Source: Pestalotiopsis fici W106-1
Lineage: Eukaryota; Ascomycota; Sordariomycetes; Amphisphaeriales; Sporocadaceae
Length of the DNA stretch: 64,000 bases
Assembly: GCF_000516985.1 (NCBI RefSeq)
Contig: NW_006917095.1
Coordinates: forward strand, 1,055,449 to 1,119,448
Direction of reading: 5' to 3'
Each line of letters starts with the position of its first letter. Position 1 is the first letter of the stretch. The translations under genes were made by a program, and so were the position numbers. Below, in pieces: positions 1 to 12,125 of this stretch. Under the pieces are notes generated by a model. The model did no database searches and was not told where the DNA came from. It was given only the letters and a program-made list of their open reading frames with translations.

Positions 1-447
1 GTATTTTCCAGCAGATTATTTAGCGGGCATGCCCTAGAAATACCACTTAATAAGGACTTCTTATAATGGACCTTAGGGGGCTTCTAGTGGAGGCAAGTAC
101 ACCGTACAGTACTAGGGTAAAGGTAAGGCAGTAATCGCACATGAGCATGCACGGACCATAAGATAAACTTTTGAAATATGCCTTCGTACGTGCCTAAAAA
201 TACCTAATCCCAGCGCAGATCAGGTCCTCTGGTCAATCCGCCCACCACGTCACACCCACACAACAAACCAGAGCCCAAAGCCGGCCCAGCTCAGCACCCT
301 TCCCCACACAACTTAACCCCCCAAGCTGGGTGCGAGTTTACCATTTCACCAACGCCCCGCTGCCCGTGGCAACCACAGTCAACATCTCAGACCCCACTTG
401 ACATGTGCAACTACTGCTGCTGAGGACGGTCGAATATCACGGAATAG
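1..447. other. upstream region of the kinesin gene
   Basis: No coding signal seen. This is the left edge of the window and the presumed promoter and 5' leader of the kinesin gene. It is C-rich with CACA and CCCA runs between about 235 and 350. No convincing TATA element was found. Confidence 0.5.
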
Positions 448-2477
448 ATGTACGGCACATTCCACAGACTACGATTCCGCGACGTTGTCGACGATATTTG
501 CGAGACACTGACTGGAATCTGTGTGATTGATTTGGATCATCCCTTGTTTGAAAGAGACATTAGCGACGCCGAAGAGTCTCCTGTTTACAGTCCCGAATCG
601 ATGGCCTCGGTGGATCTGCGATCGAGCGTCATTCGCTCTTCTGCCTCCACGCCGTCGCTGCGCTCGAGAGATGGCGCACTGCCTTCACACATGAAGATGG
701 ACGGGGGTGGTAATGTCAAGGTGGTCGTGAGAGTTCGGGCTTTCCTGCCCAGAGGTGCGCAAACTTGTCCCGACCATGTCGGCTTCACTGTATGAAATCG
801 TGGACCTTGTCAGCTAACACGAATATAGAAATCGAGAGGGGAGCGCAATGCCTCATTAGCATGGACCCCATCATGCAATCAACCACTCTGCACGTCCCAA
901 ATGACAGCGACCCGGCCAACAGCAAAGCCAGGACACGCAAGGTGGTCGAAGAGAAGAACTTTACCTTTGATAATTCCTTTTGGAGTCACGACAAAGGCGA
1001 CAGACACTATGCACACCAGGAAGATGTCTACAATGTGTTGGGCGAGGAATTCCTGGACCACAACTTTGAGGGATACCACACATGCATTTTCGCCTACGGA
1101 CAAACGGGATCTGGCAAGTCGTACACCATGATGGGAACACCCGATCAGCCAGGCCTGATCCCACGAACCTGCGAGGACCTGTTCCAGCGCATCGAGTCAG
1201 CACAGCAAGAAACGCCCAACATTTCGTATCACGTTCGCGCGTCGTACTTTGAGGTCTACAACGAACATGTGCGAGACTTGCTCGTCCCCGTGGTGCCCAA
1301 TCAAGCACCGTATTATCTCAAGATCCGCGAGTCACCGGCCGAAGGCCCATATGTGAAAGACTTGACCGAGGTCCCTGTTAGAAGCTTGAACGAGATTTTA
1401 CGGTATATGAAGATGGGCGACTCATCCCGGACGACGGCGAGTACCAAGATGAACGACACCAGTAGTCGAAGCCACGCAGTCTTTACCATCATGCTTAAGC
1501 AAATCCATCACGATATGGATACGGACGAAACCACGGAGCGCAGCTCGAGAATCAGACTCGTCGATTTGGCTGGAAGCGAAAGGGCAAAGTCCACCGAGGC
1601 AACTGGGGCACGGCTTCGCGAAGGTAGCAACATCAACAAGTCACTCACCACCCTCGGTCGCGTCATTGCTGCTTTGGCAGATCCAAAGCACGGCCGGGGC
1701 AAACGAAAGGGCGATATCGTCCCATACCGAGATTCAATCCTGACCTGGCTGCTCAAGGATTCGTTGGGTGGCAACAGCAAGACGGCCATGATTGCTTGCA
1801 TTGCCCCGTCCGATTATGAAGAAACTCTCTCGACGTTGCGTTACGCCGACCAAGCCAAGCGTATCCGCACACGCGCCGTGGTCAATCAAGACCAAATCTC
1901 CACCGCCGAGAGAGACGCGCAGATTGCAGCCATGGCTGAAGAGATTCGGCTTTTGCAACAATCAGTCGCGGATACCCGAAGGAGAGAGAAGGATCAAAAG
2001 GATAGCGAGGAGAAGCTCGAAGAATACCAGAATCGCGTTGCAGCCATGCAGCGCATGATGGAAGAACGCAGCCTGGTCGCCGAGGGCAAGATTCGCAGCT
2101 TGCAGACGGAGAATGAAGCATTAAGACTACACCTTAAATTGGCACTCGACAGCTTGAAGAACCCAATCCCGGAAGTTGTTATCAACACAAATGACCCACT
2201 CAAGGCGGTTGGTGTAGACAAGGAAAATGCCAATCCACCCGACTTGGGCGAGAAGCAAGCAGACTCGGAGACAGGAAACGAGTCGGACGAATACTACGAC
2301 GACGACGACGATGACTACATCCCCGAGGTTCACGAAGAACGGGCAAACGAGATGCAGGACTACATGCATGAGTTGCTCAAGGACCTATCCTTGTTCAAGA
2401 GGAAGATTTGCGATGACAAGGGCAGGTTCGTGGAAGATAACTTGAGAAATCCATTGGGTGTACGCGTCAACATGTAA
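448..2477 (+). CDS. kinesin-3 family motor protein, short-tailed
   Basis: Microtubule motor that uses ATP to carry cargo. Two exons, 448-754 and 829-2477, with a 74-nt intron (donor GTGCGC, acceptor TATAG), give 651 aa. Joining them restores an unbroken motor core from about residue 88 to 460. Visible motifs are the P-loop GQTGSGKS (about 193-200), switch I NDTSSRSH, switch II DLAGSE and the family-typical segment GARLREGSNINKSLTTLGR. Wording around DSLGGNSKTAMIA and LRYADQAKRI is typical of kinesin-3. After the motor come about 70 residues of coiled coil, a linker and an Asp-rich acidic patch near the C-terminus. There is no room for the FHA, long stalk or PH domain of Unc104/KIF1A, so this is one of the short fungal kinesin-3 motors, perhaps NcKin3-like. 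Family assignment is firm; cargo is unknown. It is convergent with the JmjC gene, 212 bp apart. Confidence 0.93.
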
Positions 2478-2689
2478 AGCACCCTTGATTGGAATTTGTT
2501 GGAACATGGGTTGGAAAGGCGAGGAGTTTGGAAGCATGAAGCGGAATGAAACAGAATAGAGATCAAACTGAACTTTCAGGATCATGATTGTGTATTATGA
2601 GATCATTGACAGCACTATAATGAACAAGACTTACGACTGAACGACCATGGAGTTGCCAAATGATATTGGAACAAGCAATTGTGTCTGAT

Positions 2690-3902
2690 CTATGTCTGAC
2701 GTGCCGTGTCCCGGACAAACGATGTCAAGGGATACAAGGGACCGCTAAAGTCCATATCATACCTTTTGGTGGAATTAATAACAGAGACATTCAAGCATTC
2801 TTACAGCATGTAGAGCATACCAGTAGTTGACGGCTACACAGAGCCCTTCTTCTGAGCAAGACTGCGATACCTTGTGATACCTTTTTGACAGTGTTAGTTG
2901 CAAACCTTGTCCAGCAGACTCGGACTAATGTAGTGAACTGACCACATGGCTGGCAAGTAAAGCATATCTCCCGGATTCAGCGTGACTCGCATAGGCTGTG
3001 CGAGGTGAGAATACCTAGTCGTATTTGCATGAGATCGATCGGGATCCCACACGGCAAAGGGAACATGAGGTCCATCCTCTAGCTTGAGCTCCAGTTTGTC
3101 TCCGTCCCGAACGTAGATAGCTGGACGCAGGTCTTGCTCGTTGATGCAGGGCTGGCAGAGGGCCGGGAGCAGGACAAAATGCTTCTGACCGGCAATCTGC
3201 ACGTAAATGTTTTCATAATTGTCACGATGCATCGCCGTTGTCGAAAACGAGTTGCCGACCCACATATTAATGGCATCAGGTTCCTTTTCCAGGGCTATGC
3301 GTGCAAACGGAATAGACCTCAGGGTTTCCGAAAACAAGGACGAGTATTCGTGGCGTAGGTTATCATTCTCTGTGGCACAAACATGAGATGGTGGCTTGCT
3401 TAGGCAGCTGGTAGTTGAAACCCACGTGTTTGTGCATACCTCACCTCGACGGGATCAATGGGCGATTCTAGTTCCTGTTTCGTCAGGTAGTCGATGAAAT
3501 CTTCAAAGGGTTGATCTTCCTCGTGTGGCTTGGCGAATACGGTATTGTCGTCAGCATAGAGCGTCGGTGCATCGGCGTTCCTGCAAATGCCGTGTGAGCT
3601 ACCGTCCTTGCTTTGCTTGCCTCTATATGACGGCTGGAAGAGAGAATGGTCCCATACCCGTACGGCGTGATTGCAACATTGACCTGATGGCCCCTCAGCG
3701 CCTCCCTTAGATACTCTACGTTCCATTGCTTGGTGGCTGGCCAGTCTTTTGCCCCGTTGCGAATGACAAACGGCGTGTTCTTTGCTACGAAGCGCATGAA
3801 TTCCAGAGGACTTGGTTCCTCGTCCAGCTCCTCAATGACTGACGAGTTCAGCTCATTGTAGCTCACAATGAGTTCTTGGAGCGTGTCGTTTGCCAATGCC
3901 AT
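2690..3902 (-). CDS. JmjC-domain 2-oxoglutarate/Fe(II) oxygenase, JMJD7-like
   Basis: Cupin-fold dioxygenase of the JMJD7 family, whose known member is a lysyl (3S)-hydroxylase acting on translation-factor GTPases. Exons on the minus strand are 3902-3658, 3580-3426, 3369-2906, 2861-2821 and 2762-2690, giving 325 aa, close to the family length. Phases fit at every join, and each join restores family-like text (for example TPYG/NADAP and YAQT/QNDNL). The iron-binding triad is visible as His181-x-Asp183 in TTAMHRDNYENIY and His279 in YLPAMWSVHY. The last exon restores NYWYDMDF, which matches the family C-terminus. The fourth intron would be only 44 nt, at the short end for fungi, so that junction is the least certain. 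The substrate in fungi is not known to me; localisation is probably cytosolic because no targeting signal is seen. Confidence 0.88.
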
Positions 3903-6260
3903 TTCGACCAGCTCTTGATTCCCAAATCAGATTCAGCAGAAGCGGGTTCCCTGTCCAAGGCTTGAGCTAGGATCTGCAGATCGATCTCTATGCCGGCGGC
4001 AGGATTCACAAGGCTCTACCCAGCAGATCTCTCGGAGATCTCGGCCGAGATAGCGTGCTCGATTCCGGCAAGTCGATTTATGGAATTTTGTCGTACGATC
4101 AATGAAAGACTTTTTTGAGTTGCGCTGCAATGGAGGGTGTGACAAAAAGGCGATGGTGTAAGATAGTGGCAGCCATAGCCGTATGTTTTGTCCTAGGCTG
4201 GCTGGACTGGCTTGATGAGGCTACCTACGGTACAAATTCCGCAAATTGGTTGGTTGTGTGGGACGGGCCCGGGTGCCCGGCGAGTCTCCATCTTCTCGCT
4301 CCGTGCTGGCCAATGGGAGAATTTGCAGACGAGTGAATACCTTAAATCACAGCACAGGTTGCGCTGTGCTGCCATTGCTCTCTAGACATGCTATTGTTCA
4401 AAATTGCATTCTTTTTACAGTCATGGGGAAAACAAATATGAATATATCCTTTCCATGGCTCATAGGCCAAGTTGCAACGTCGAGTTCAACGGCCACAAAA
4501 TTCTAGATCCTTGAAGTACCTTGGACAATGGGTCATGCTCCAAGTCATAAAGTAAATTTTCTTGTGCAACCAGAGACAATGTTGACACTACTGATTCGTA
4601 CATGACCTTCGCTTGCGATGAGTTTTGGTGGTGGGGCAAAGCAACGTCCGTTACGCCGAACATTTGCCTACTCTTACCTACTTGATATACTTACATATGT
4701 ATGTGTGACGACGCTTGCCAATTGATAAGACGGACAGCAAATCGTCAAGTTGTCTTGCAGGACACCGACTTTTTTTTCTTTGTCACCATTTATCAGCGGC
4801 TGTCGGGCATCAATGTTGGCAGGCTCGTAACTTCGTTACCAAGACCAAGGTTCTTGGGGATGCGATCAGCAGCCCACGAGTCAGGTTTCGCATTGCTTAC
4901 AGCAAATAGAGTATTTGTCTTGGACTCCTTCTTTCAGCTGGGGGGACCCAAGACCCTGAGGGGCCGAGCTAGGCTACATTGATAGGGCATGCTACTCCAT
5001 TCAGGGAGAGCTTACGTCGTTGCTGAACTTCAGGAGAAGTTCTTCTCGTCTTGAATGCCCATATGCGCAGAAGAACCTTTTATATGACATGCTTCTATAA
5101 TCAAGGTTCGTCTGTGCATACCCGCTTCGCTTTCCATCAAACGCACACTGCAGTTCGTACACTCCCAATATGTACGCTTGGTAGGCTGATCACCATGAAT
5201 ACATGTACCGGAACCTGTTCCGTAGAAGATGTTGAGGAAGCAATTGGACACTTTGGGTCAATCAATCAAATCCTTCACAGAGGATCGGCCACTCGGTACG
5301 CACGGGAGACAGGTTGCGCGGGAAGCGGGCAGCACCCCGCCAAGGTGCCACTCAGCATGGGGACCCCCTAGCTTGCACTGCAATTGAAGGTAGCCCCAAG
5401 CGCTGGCGTGTTCAAGGGCCCCTTGTTTTAGTGACCTCCAATTCAATTGAATGGGCTGCAAGGTTCTGACTGATGAGACTTCCAGTAACCACCTGGCACG
5501 CTGGGCAGTTGACGGGATGAGTGTGAATGACATGAGCCTCCCCGGCGCATTAGCGTAGATAGGTACATTGATTAGCGTAAGCCGAAGCCTGGTACTCCGT
5601 CCGTAGTTTAGACAGTCTACCTACTCGTCCGCCCGCCCGAAAAGAAGCACCGCTGCCCACATCTCCAAATGCAGCTACGTGCTCGTGCCCAGTTCGTGCT
5701 CAACTCCAGCAGACCTTCCTGCCTGGCTGCTTTCTTTGAATGGTCTGGTCCAATCCAAACCCACCGATCGCCTGCGTACCTAGATGTAAGTAGCGCACAA
5801 ATCACTTGTCTGGGTCTCCTTCTCCTTCTCTCTCGATCATCTCACGACTTGGTGGCGGTTAGGCCTAAAACAGCCTCGGATCCGACTGCTAAAGTGGTTT
5901 TTTGGCGAACATATTTGGGGCTAACGACATTGGTCCTTTCTTTTCCTCCACCAAAAGTCTCAAGCCGCCGACTATCTATCTACTACCTACTGCTACGACC
6001 TACCTTACATAACTTGCCTGCCTACACCCTTTCCAGGTTTCCTTCCTACTCACCGACGAGAGGAGGAAAGCACTTGATGAAGCTCGACTTGCGCCTCGGG
6101 TTTTAGCGGCGCCTTTCTTCGTCCTCAACTCCTCAAGATCATGCCCCCTCTTGCTCTCGCGACAGACAGCCATATGTGGCGAAACCGATCAGAACCACCA
6201 TTCAGACATCACAATCCATAGAACAACCCGCTCACACATACACACCAATGCGCCGAGAGG
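3903..6260. other. 2.4-kb intergenic region between divergent JmjC and SCAP genes
   Basis: No ORF here has coding character; the longest frames are short and start at non-ATG codons. The stretch from about 5,600 to 6,260 is pyrimidine-rich (many CTACCTAC, CTTCCT and CCTTC runs) and is probably the promoter and 5' leader of SCAP. Regulation from here would be shared between two divergent genes. Confidence 0.5.
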
Positions 6261-9200
6261 ATGATTTGGTACTTGCTATATCCTTTTAGAGGGTGCGTAA
6301 ATTGGCTTCTGCTGCTTTATATCTGCTGTCCCTCCTTCTCATCCAGCCCTTCCTGTCTTGCCCTGCCCAGCCCTGGCGCTGCTGCTGCTCCCTCCCGCAT
6401 CCCGCAGAACTCTATTGACACCTGAATTAGAACGACCGAAGCCCCCGTACTCAGTCCGACCCATCCTCTGCGCGATGCCTTCACCCGATACGGCAGATAC
6501 GCTGCCCGTCATGTCATTACCACCTTATTAATATCAGTCACTGTTGCAGCTGTTCTGATATATCCGTTCCCGTTCCTATATACCACTGACTTTACCAATG
6601 GCGCCTCCAATCTCCCTCACCATGTCTGGACCGATGCGCAACCGCTTGAAGAGAAGAGCGGCATTGAGCCCGATGTCATGATGCGCTACATCTGGGTTCA
6701 TGGCGACTACATGAGAGCTCTCGATCGAGATGTGCTGATGGGCGCTCTGGAATTGCAAAACGAATTGCTCGGGCCAACGATTGACTTTAGTCCTCGCCAG
6801 CTCCCTCTGCCTCTCGAGACTATAGACTTTTCGCATACAACCGCCCTCGATTTGAACCCCCGGCAGCGCGATACTTTTCACATTATCAATGGCCTGACAG
6901 ACGAGTCTTGGTTCTTTCACTCGCCGTTACTCTACTGGTCATGCGACATGAACAAGGTTGAAACCGATCCGGACATCATCTCCACGGTCAATAACAAGAA
7001 AACGCAGCACACTTCAGTCAACGTCACCCTACGCCATTCGATAGTGTTTAGTGGGAAGCGATTTGAAGATCGTCGATTAGCGGCTGCTGATGCTCTTGTT
7101 ATTACCCTGATTCACCGACGAAATTCCCCCGTTGGCCGCATCTGGCAGGCGAAATCCGAAGAGCTCGCCCGCAAAATGGCTGACAAATGGGACGTATATC
7201 CATCTGATGGAACTAGCTATCGCAGCCAGATATACGAGTTTCAGTTCCGGCCCATGTCGCTGCACGATGGTCTTGCTTTGGGTGCTGCCTATCTTCTCAC
7301 GACTGCTTATTTTGTCGTCAGCCTCACCAAATTGCGAGCCGTAAAGTCCAAGATTGGCCTGGTTGTAACAGTAATGGCGCAGCTCGTCCTCTCGATCCTA
7401 TCCAGCTTTACGCTCTGCGCTATATTCAAAATCGATCTATCAAAGATCCCGCAGCTGGCATATCCCGTCGCCATCTTTTCCATGAGCCTGGAAAACATTT
7501 TCAGGCTCATCAATGCCGTCATTCTGACCCCATCTGAAAGCAATACCAGCAATCGCATCGGCCATGCATTTGGCACAACCAGTCATGTTGCGCTCGCTAG
7601 CGTTGGCCAAAATCTTCTCATCCTATGGGGATTGTCCTATATTGTGTCGCCTGGTGTTCAAGCATTCTGCTCCTTTGCCGCCATAGCCATTATATTCGAC
7701 TTCTTTTACCTATCAACCTTCTTTCTTTCGGTTCTCAGCGTGGATGTCCGCCGAACTGAACTCAGCGACGCATTAGCAAAGGCTTCCATTCGCAATCATC
7801 GAACGCCCGCAGAAGCAAAAGCCCGGCAAACATGGCTCGATGCCTTATTGCAGGGCAAGATTGCCATGTCAACTCGAATCGCTGGTACCATTGTCATGGT
7901 GGGATTCGTGCTGATTGCGCAATGGCACTTTTTCGAAAACGAAAGCCTCCTGAGAACTTTGGGTCGCATCACCATGATAACCAGGAAATACAAAGACCAT
8001 ACACCAAAGTCATCACTACTTGTTGATATTCATCAGGCCAGGAGCCCAACATCCTGGCTGCGACTGCAAGATCACGAAACGGCCCGAGAAGTCATCAATG
8101 TGGTGAAACCAGAAGCCCACAGCTACGTTGCCAGGGTATTCGACCCGATTATATTTGTCAAAAAGGGGGCCGATCGAATGCTCTCTACCAAAGAGCCCCC
8201 GTTTCTACCCGCAGTCTATGACTTTGTACGGCACCAAACGTTGCCCTTTGTTGTGACCGTTCTGGTTATTGGCGCCTTGGTGCGCATTCTCATGAACTAT
8301 CTGCTTTACGATGAAATGTCTGAAAATACAATAATGCTACACGGCTCGGAAGAGGAGCCCCTCTTGACCGTGAAGACGTTGGGTCAAGGTCACTTGCTGG
8401 ATATTGTGGCGTTGTGTGCGTCCTCTGACGGGCATGTCGTCTCTGTTGGACTGGACAGAACCATACGAGTTTGGGATGTGAAAGCTGGTGGGAGTTACGA
8501 TCTCCAAGGGAGCGAAACAGCTCAGATCGTCTTTCCGATTCTTGCCATGTGTATCGACGACGAGTCCCGGTGGCTAGCTTTACTCATGACAAAAACCGTC
8601 CTCTTGTGGGACCTGCAGGAGTGTCAATGGGGCCCAACTATATCCGTGGCTGATCACGGTCACCGACCTGAAGCTTTCTTCTTTGCTGCGCAAGAGGTTG
8701 AGGGAGTCCATCCAGTCATATTACTGCGTCGCAATGGTATCATGACTGAGATCAAACCGGAACAGCTGGCGACTGTCAGCTATGAAATCTCCGAAGGAGC
8801 CCTTGTCTCAGTCGGCGCTCTTATCGAGAAAGGTAAAGATTCCTCATTTATTGCACTCATCTTTATTTTATCTACTAATACTATTGAAGCAAAATCCACG
8901 ACCAAAATTATTACATCCTTCCGTAATGGTCAAGTCCACTGCCTGAGTCAAGAAGCTTCAGGTTGGAACTGCAACACAGTTGACATACCACGACCAAGAG
9001 ACAAAGAGTTCATGTCACTTGTGGCATTGCCCGAGCTTGGATTCATCCTTGTTGTCAGAGTGCAATCAATCGATCTGGTTGATGCCACTTCATATTGTGC
9101 TATACATTCCTTCAAGACTGATCCGATACAACCGAAAACATTGAAATGTTTTCACTCAAAGAGAAGAACGATGCGATGTGGCTCCGTCGGTCTCAAATAT

Positions 9201-9839
9201 CTCACATTCGCTTACCTGAATGCATTCACCCGGGATCTAGTCGTCCAAACGTACACCCCGCAAGACGAAGGCGCGTCTATTTGCTTCCGTGAACCCGGGC
9301 AGCCAGTAAGCAAGACATGCTGTCGATGGCCCGAAACCAAAGAGCGCAGGAGTGTAGTCAAGGACCCGGGCACATGGGAAGCACTTCCTTCCAGGATATT
9401 ACTAGGTGTAAGGAAGAAGCCTTCACCCAAGGCCCGGACGGAGAATGGAAGTGCTCATCAGAATGGCAATGGAGAACTCCGCCGGCGGCGACCCAGTCAC
9501 ACGCCGAAACCGATATCTCCTGTCAAAATGGAGGACATGTGGGAGATATGGATGCTCTCCCAGGCGGACAATAAAGAGTCCTGGGACACTTTACCCCTAT
9601 GCCGGGAGACTGACGACGAACATCTCTTTGTCACCAAGACTGGACCAATGGTCCGCGTCGGAAGAGGCAGCGTCGCAATCGGGCTTAGCAATGTCATCAA
9701 AGTGATATTAGTCGGCAACGAGCGATTCGAAGGGAGTGAAGAAATTTCAGCATTGGAGGACGGCTTAGGTACCATCATGAGTCGAAGACGTAATAAGCCG
9801 TCGACTCTCAGAGGTAGACCTGCGGCCCTGCTGAAATGA
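6261..9839 (+). CDS. scp1: SCAP-like sterol-sensing protein (SREBP cleavage-activating protein)
   Basis: Polytopic ER/Golgi protein that senses sterol and escorts SREBP to its activating proteases, controlling ergosterol synthesis and low-oxygen adaptation. Exon 1 (6261-6292) carries only the first ten or so residues (MIWYLLYPFR) and splices over a 138-nt intron to 6431. A probable second intron, 8833-8889 (57 nt, donor GTAAAG, branch-like CTAAT), leaves 1,127 aa; retaining it gives 1,146 aa. Seen in order: a membrane anchor at about 38-58, a luminal loop with TNGASNLPHHVW, then the sterol-sensing domain as a block of five or more hydrophobic helices at about 290-465, ending near VRRTELSDAL. 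Another membrane helix lies at about 610-635. A WD40-type C-terminal half begins near 660 and contains GLDRTIRVWDV. The start was chosen because the upstream exon restores the family N-terminus. Identification is firm; exact repeat count is not determined. Confidence 0.92.
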
Positions 9840-10844
9840 TGCACTCGAATTGCATAATCTGGCGTTGTATATACTTACTTATAAACTAATTCATATGGGT
9901 ATGGATAATGGTTGGAAAAAAACACGGACAGGGACAGCATATTCGGCGTCGTACATACACGGGCACTTTATTTCTTCACTTGGGATACCACTAGTATCAC
10001 GTCTATACAAATCCTCATGGGCACAGGCGCTTTTTATATGGTTGGCTTTACTTGGATGATGAAAGGTCCTCAGCAGTCTATACTACTGCAGAGGAAAAAA
10101 GAAAGCAAATTACACGCAGACATGAATTATAATGATTTAGATCCTGCACACTGAAAAAGTTCAAAAGTCTATAACCCGGATCTTATCTAGCTACCAGCAA
10201 TGCTCATTTGCTTGGCAACGCAACCTTGTTCCCCAAGACCTTTTTGTGTATACCTTTTCATCAATCCCCCTTCTTGTTTTGTACTGTCATTCCTCTACTG
10301 TTGTGTGTGTGTGTATCTTGAGCCAGCAATCATACACAATTGAAATCCGTCACAGCCCGACATGAAAATGTAATAACAAGAAGAGAGAATAAACGCCAAG
10401 CCCAGTTGATCTCCCAAGCTCCAAATAGAAGTGAAACTCCACAAACAAAATTGCATCAACCCAGATCAGAAGGATTGGAAAAAAGAATGAAACCAGGTAA
10501 ACCCGCCCAAAAACTCCGCAAACCACGCCGGGTCCCACAGTCTATCCCACGCTGGCTCAAAACCCAAAGTCGTAAATAAAGGTTCGTGATAATATATGGT
10601 GTCGTTTGGTGTCCTCCATTCGTATACAAGTGCTGTCCGCTGCTCGCTTCATGAACATCAAACAGGAATAACGAGTTCCGTGGTGTGTTCTTGATCCACC
10701 AGACGTGCTCATGATGAGAAAACACATCAGACGCCTCAGTAGTAAGAAAGGAACGTCAGATCTTGCAGGAAAACGTATAAAAGAGAGAGAAGGAAAGAAA
10801 AAGAATGAGTCGAAAGCATTCTAGTCTTGTTCTTGAAATTTCCT
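9840..10844. other. 1-kb intergenic region, convergent 3' ends
   Basis: Lies between the 3' end of SCAP and the 3' end of the small cysteine-rich gene. It is A-rich on the plus strand in its centre and contains a short GT dinucleotide run at 10302-10314. No gene is seen; presumably both 3' UTRs. Confidence 0.5.
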
Positions 10845-11087
10845 TCACGATCTCCTCATCTTGACGCCGCCGCCGCCGCCGCGGCGGACCTTGACGACGG
10901 GCGGCGGCGGCGGGCACTTGTCGGGACACCAGATCTGGCACTCATCGCAGGCCTCCTCGAGGCCAATGGTGTGCCAAATGGTGCGCTTGTCGCAAGGGGT
11001 CTGAGTAAACGAGGCTGGGTTGCAGAACCGGGCAAAGGTAAAGGACATGTGCTTGCAGCTAAAGGCGTGGGCGTAGTATTTGCACAT
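10845..11087 (-). CDS. small cysteine-rich hypothetical protein, 80 aa
   Basis: Single ATG-initiated frame of 80 codons. It has eight cysteines (residues 2, 11, 22, 32, 47, 50, 54, 58) and three histidines (7, 13, 39). The pattern includes CKH near 11-13 and a dense block CDECQIWCPDKC near 47-58, which looks like a metal-binding or disulfide-rich fold. The tail is low-complexity: five prolines, then KVRRGGGGG, from a GC-rich CCG/GCC tract. There is no signal peptide, so an intracellular zinc-binding role is more likely than a secreted effector, but this is inference. I have a vague impression of similar short proteins in other Hypocreales and cannot name a family. The 5' leader (11.1-11.8 kb) is long and GT-rich on the plus strand. 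Confidence 0.6.
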   Translation of the reverse strand: MCKYYAHAFSCKHMSFTFARFCNPASFTQTPCDKRTIWHTIGLEEACDECQIWCPDKCPPPPPVVKVRRGGGGGVKMRRS

Positions 11088-12104
11088 GGTGGCGATGGTG
11101 GTGGTGGTAAACAGTTTGGGTGAGAGCTTTCTTGTTGCCTCCTTTTATATCAAGAGGTTTGATGGTCTTGTTTGTGTGTGTATAAAGGTCGTGTCTAACT
11201 GTTTGGCTTGTAGTCTGGTGGCAAAGTAAAGAGTTGGCTCAAGATTGGTAGTGTATGAGAGAGTGTGTGTGTGAGAGTGAGTGAGTGTGGTGTTGTATAA
11301 GAACTCTTTGTCTTGTTTTAAATGGCAAAATGAATGGTCAGATCCGAGGGAAAATGGACAATTGAAATAAGTGAATGTCGGTGTGATGAGAGTAAAGGAG
11401 TGGAAATGAGTCGAAGCAAGTGAGAGACTACTGTCGTTCTGAAATGATTTTCTTCTTTTCTTTCTGTCAAGGGAAGGTGGTTGATGGGTTGTTCTTATGG
11501 TCGCGTGTATGCTAATAAGCAATGAGAGGTATACGCCCACTCAGGGGACGTAGCTCAAAAGACGTGTGTGGCGAGCCTTGCAGGTTTGCTTTTTTTGTTT
11601 GTTGGGCAGCAAGGTTGCCGAATAAGGTTGTGTGGTTGATCTCTGGAGAGAGAGAGAGAGAATGTGGATGTGGATAACCGGCTACCAATGATGCGGCGAC
11701 GACAACGACGTATGCAAGCAAGAGTCAGAGAAACAGTCTGAAAAAAGATGGCCAGATCTGGGGTTGTTGATCATTACATCGGACAACAAAGTTGATGGCT
11801 GCAACCGTGCGAGTCATTCAAAAGGTCCGGGAAACGTTTCAAGTCAGAGGAGTATCAAAAAAAGAGTCGAGAGAGTGTCTGGGTGCTATTCTTAAATGTT
11901 GTTTCTTGTCTGAAGCGTGTGGAGTTTGCTGCTTTGCTGGTACACTACGGATACGGTGCAGACAACCACCTGTTGGACTGGAAGTGGACTGGATGGGGAT
12001 CTAGAAAGTGACGATGGATACCTGCCTGCCAGGCATCACTTCTACTTTTAGAGGTCCGGGTCGGGTGGTTCCCAAAGGGTCAAGCAGTCAATCAAGCACT
12101 GCCA

Positions 12105-12125
12105 GCAAGCAAGCAAGCAAGCAAG
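12105..12125. repeat. CAAG tetranucleotide microsatellite
   Basis: About five tandem units of a 4-bp CAAG/GCAA motif in non-coding sequence. Confidence 0.75.
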
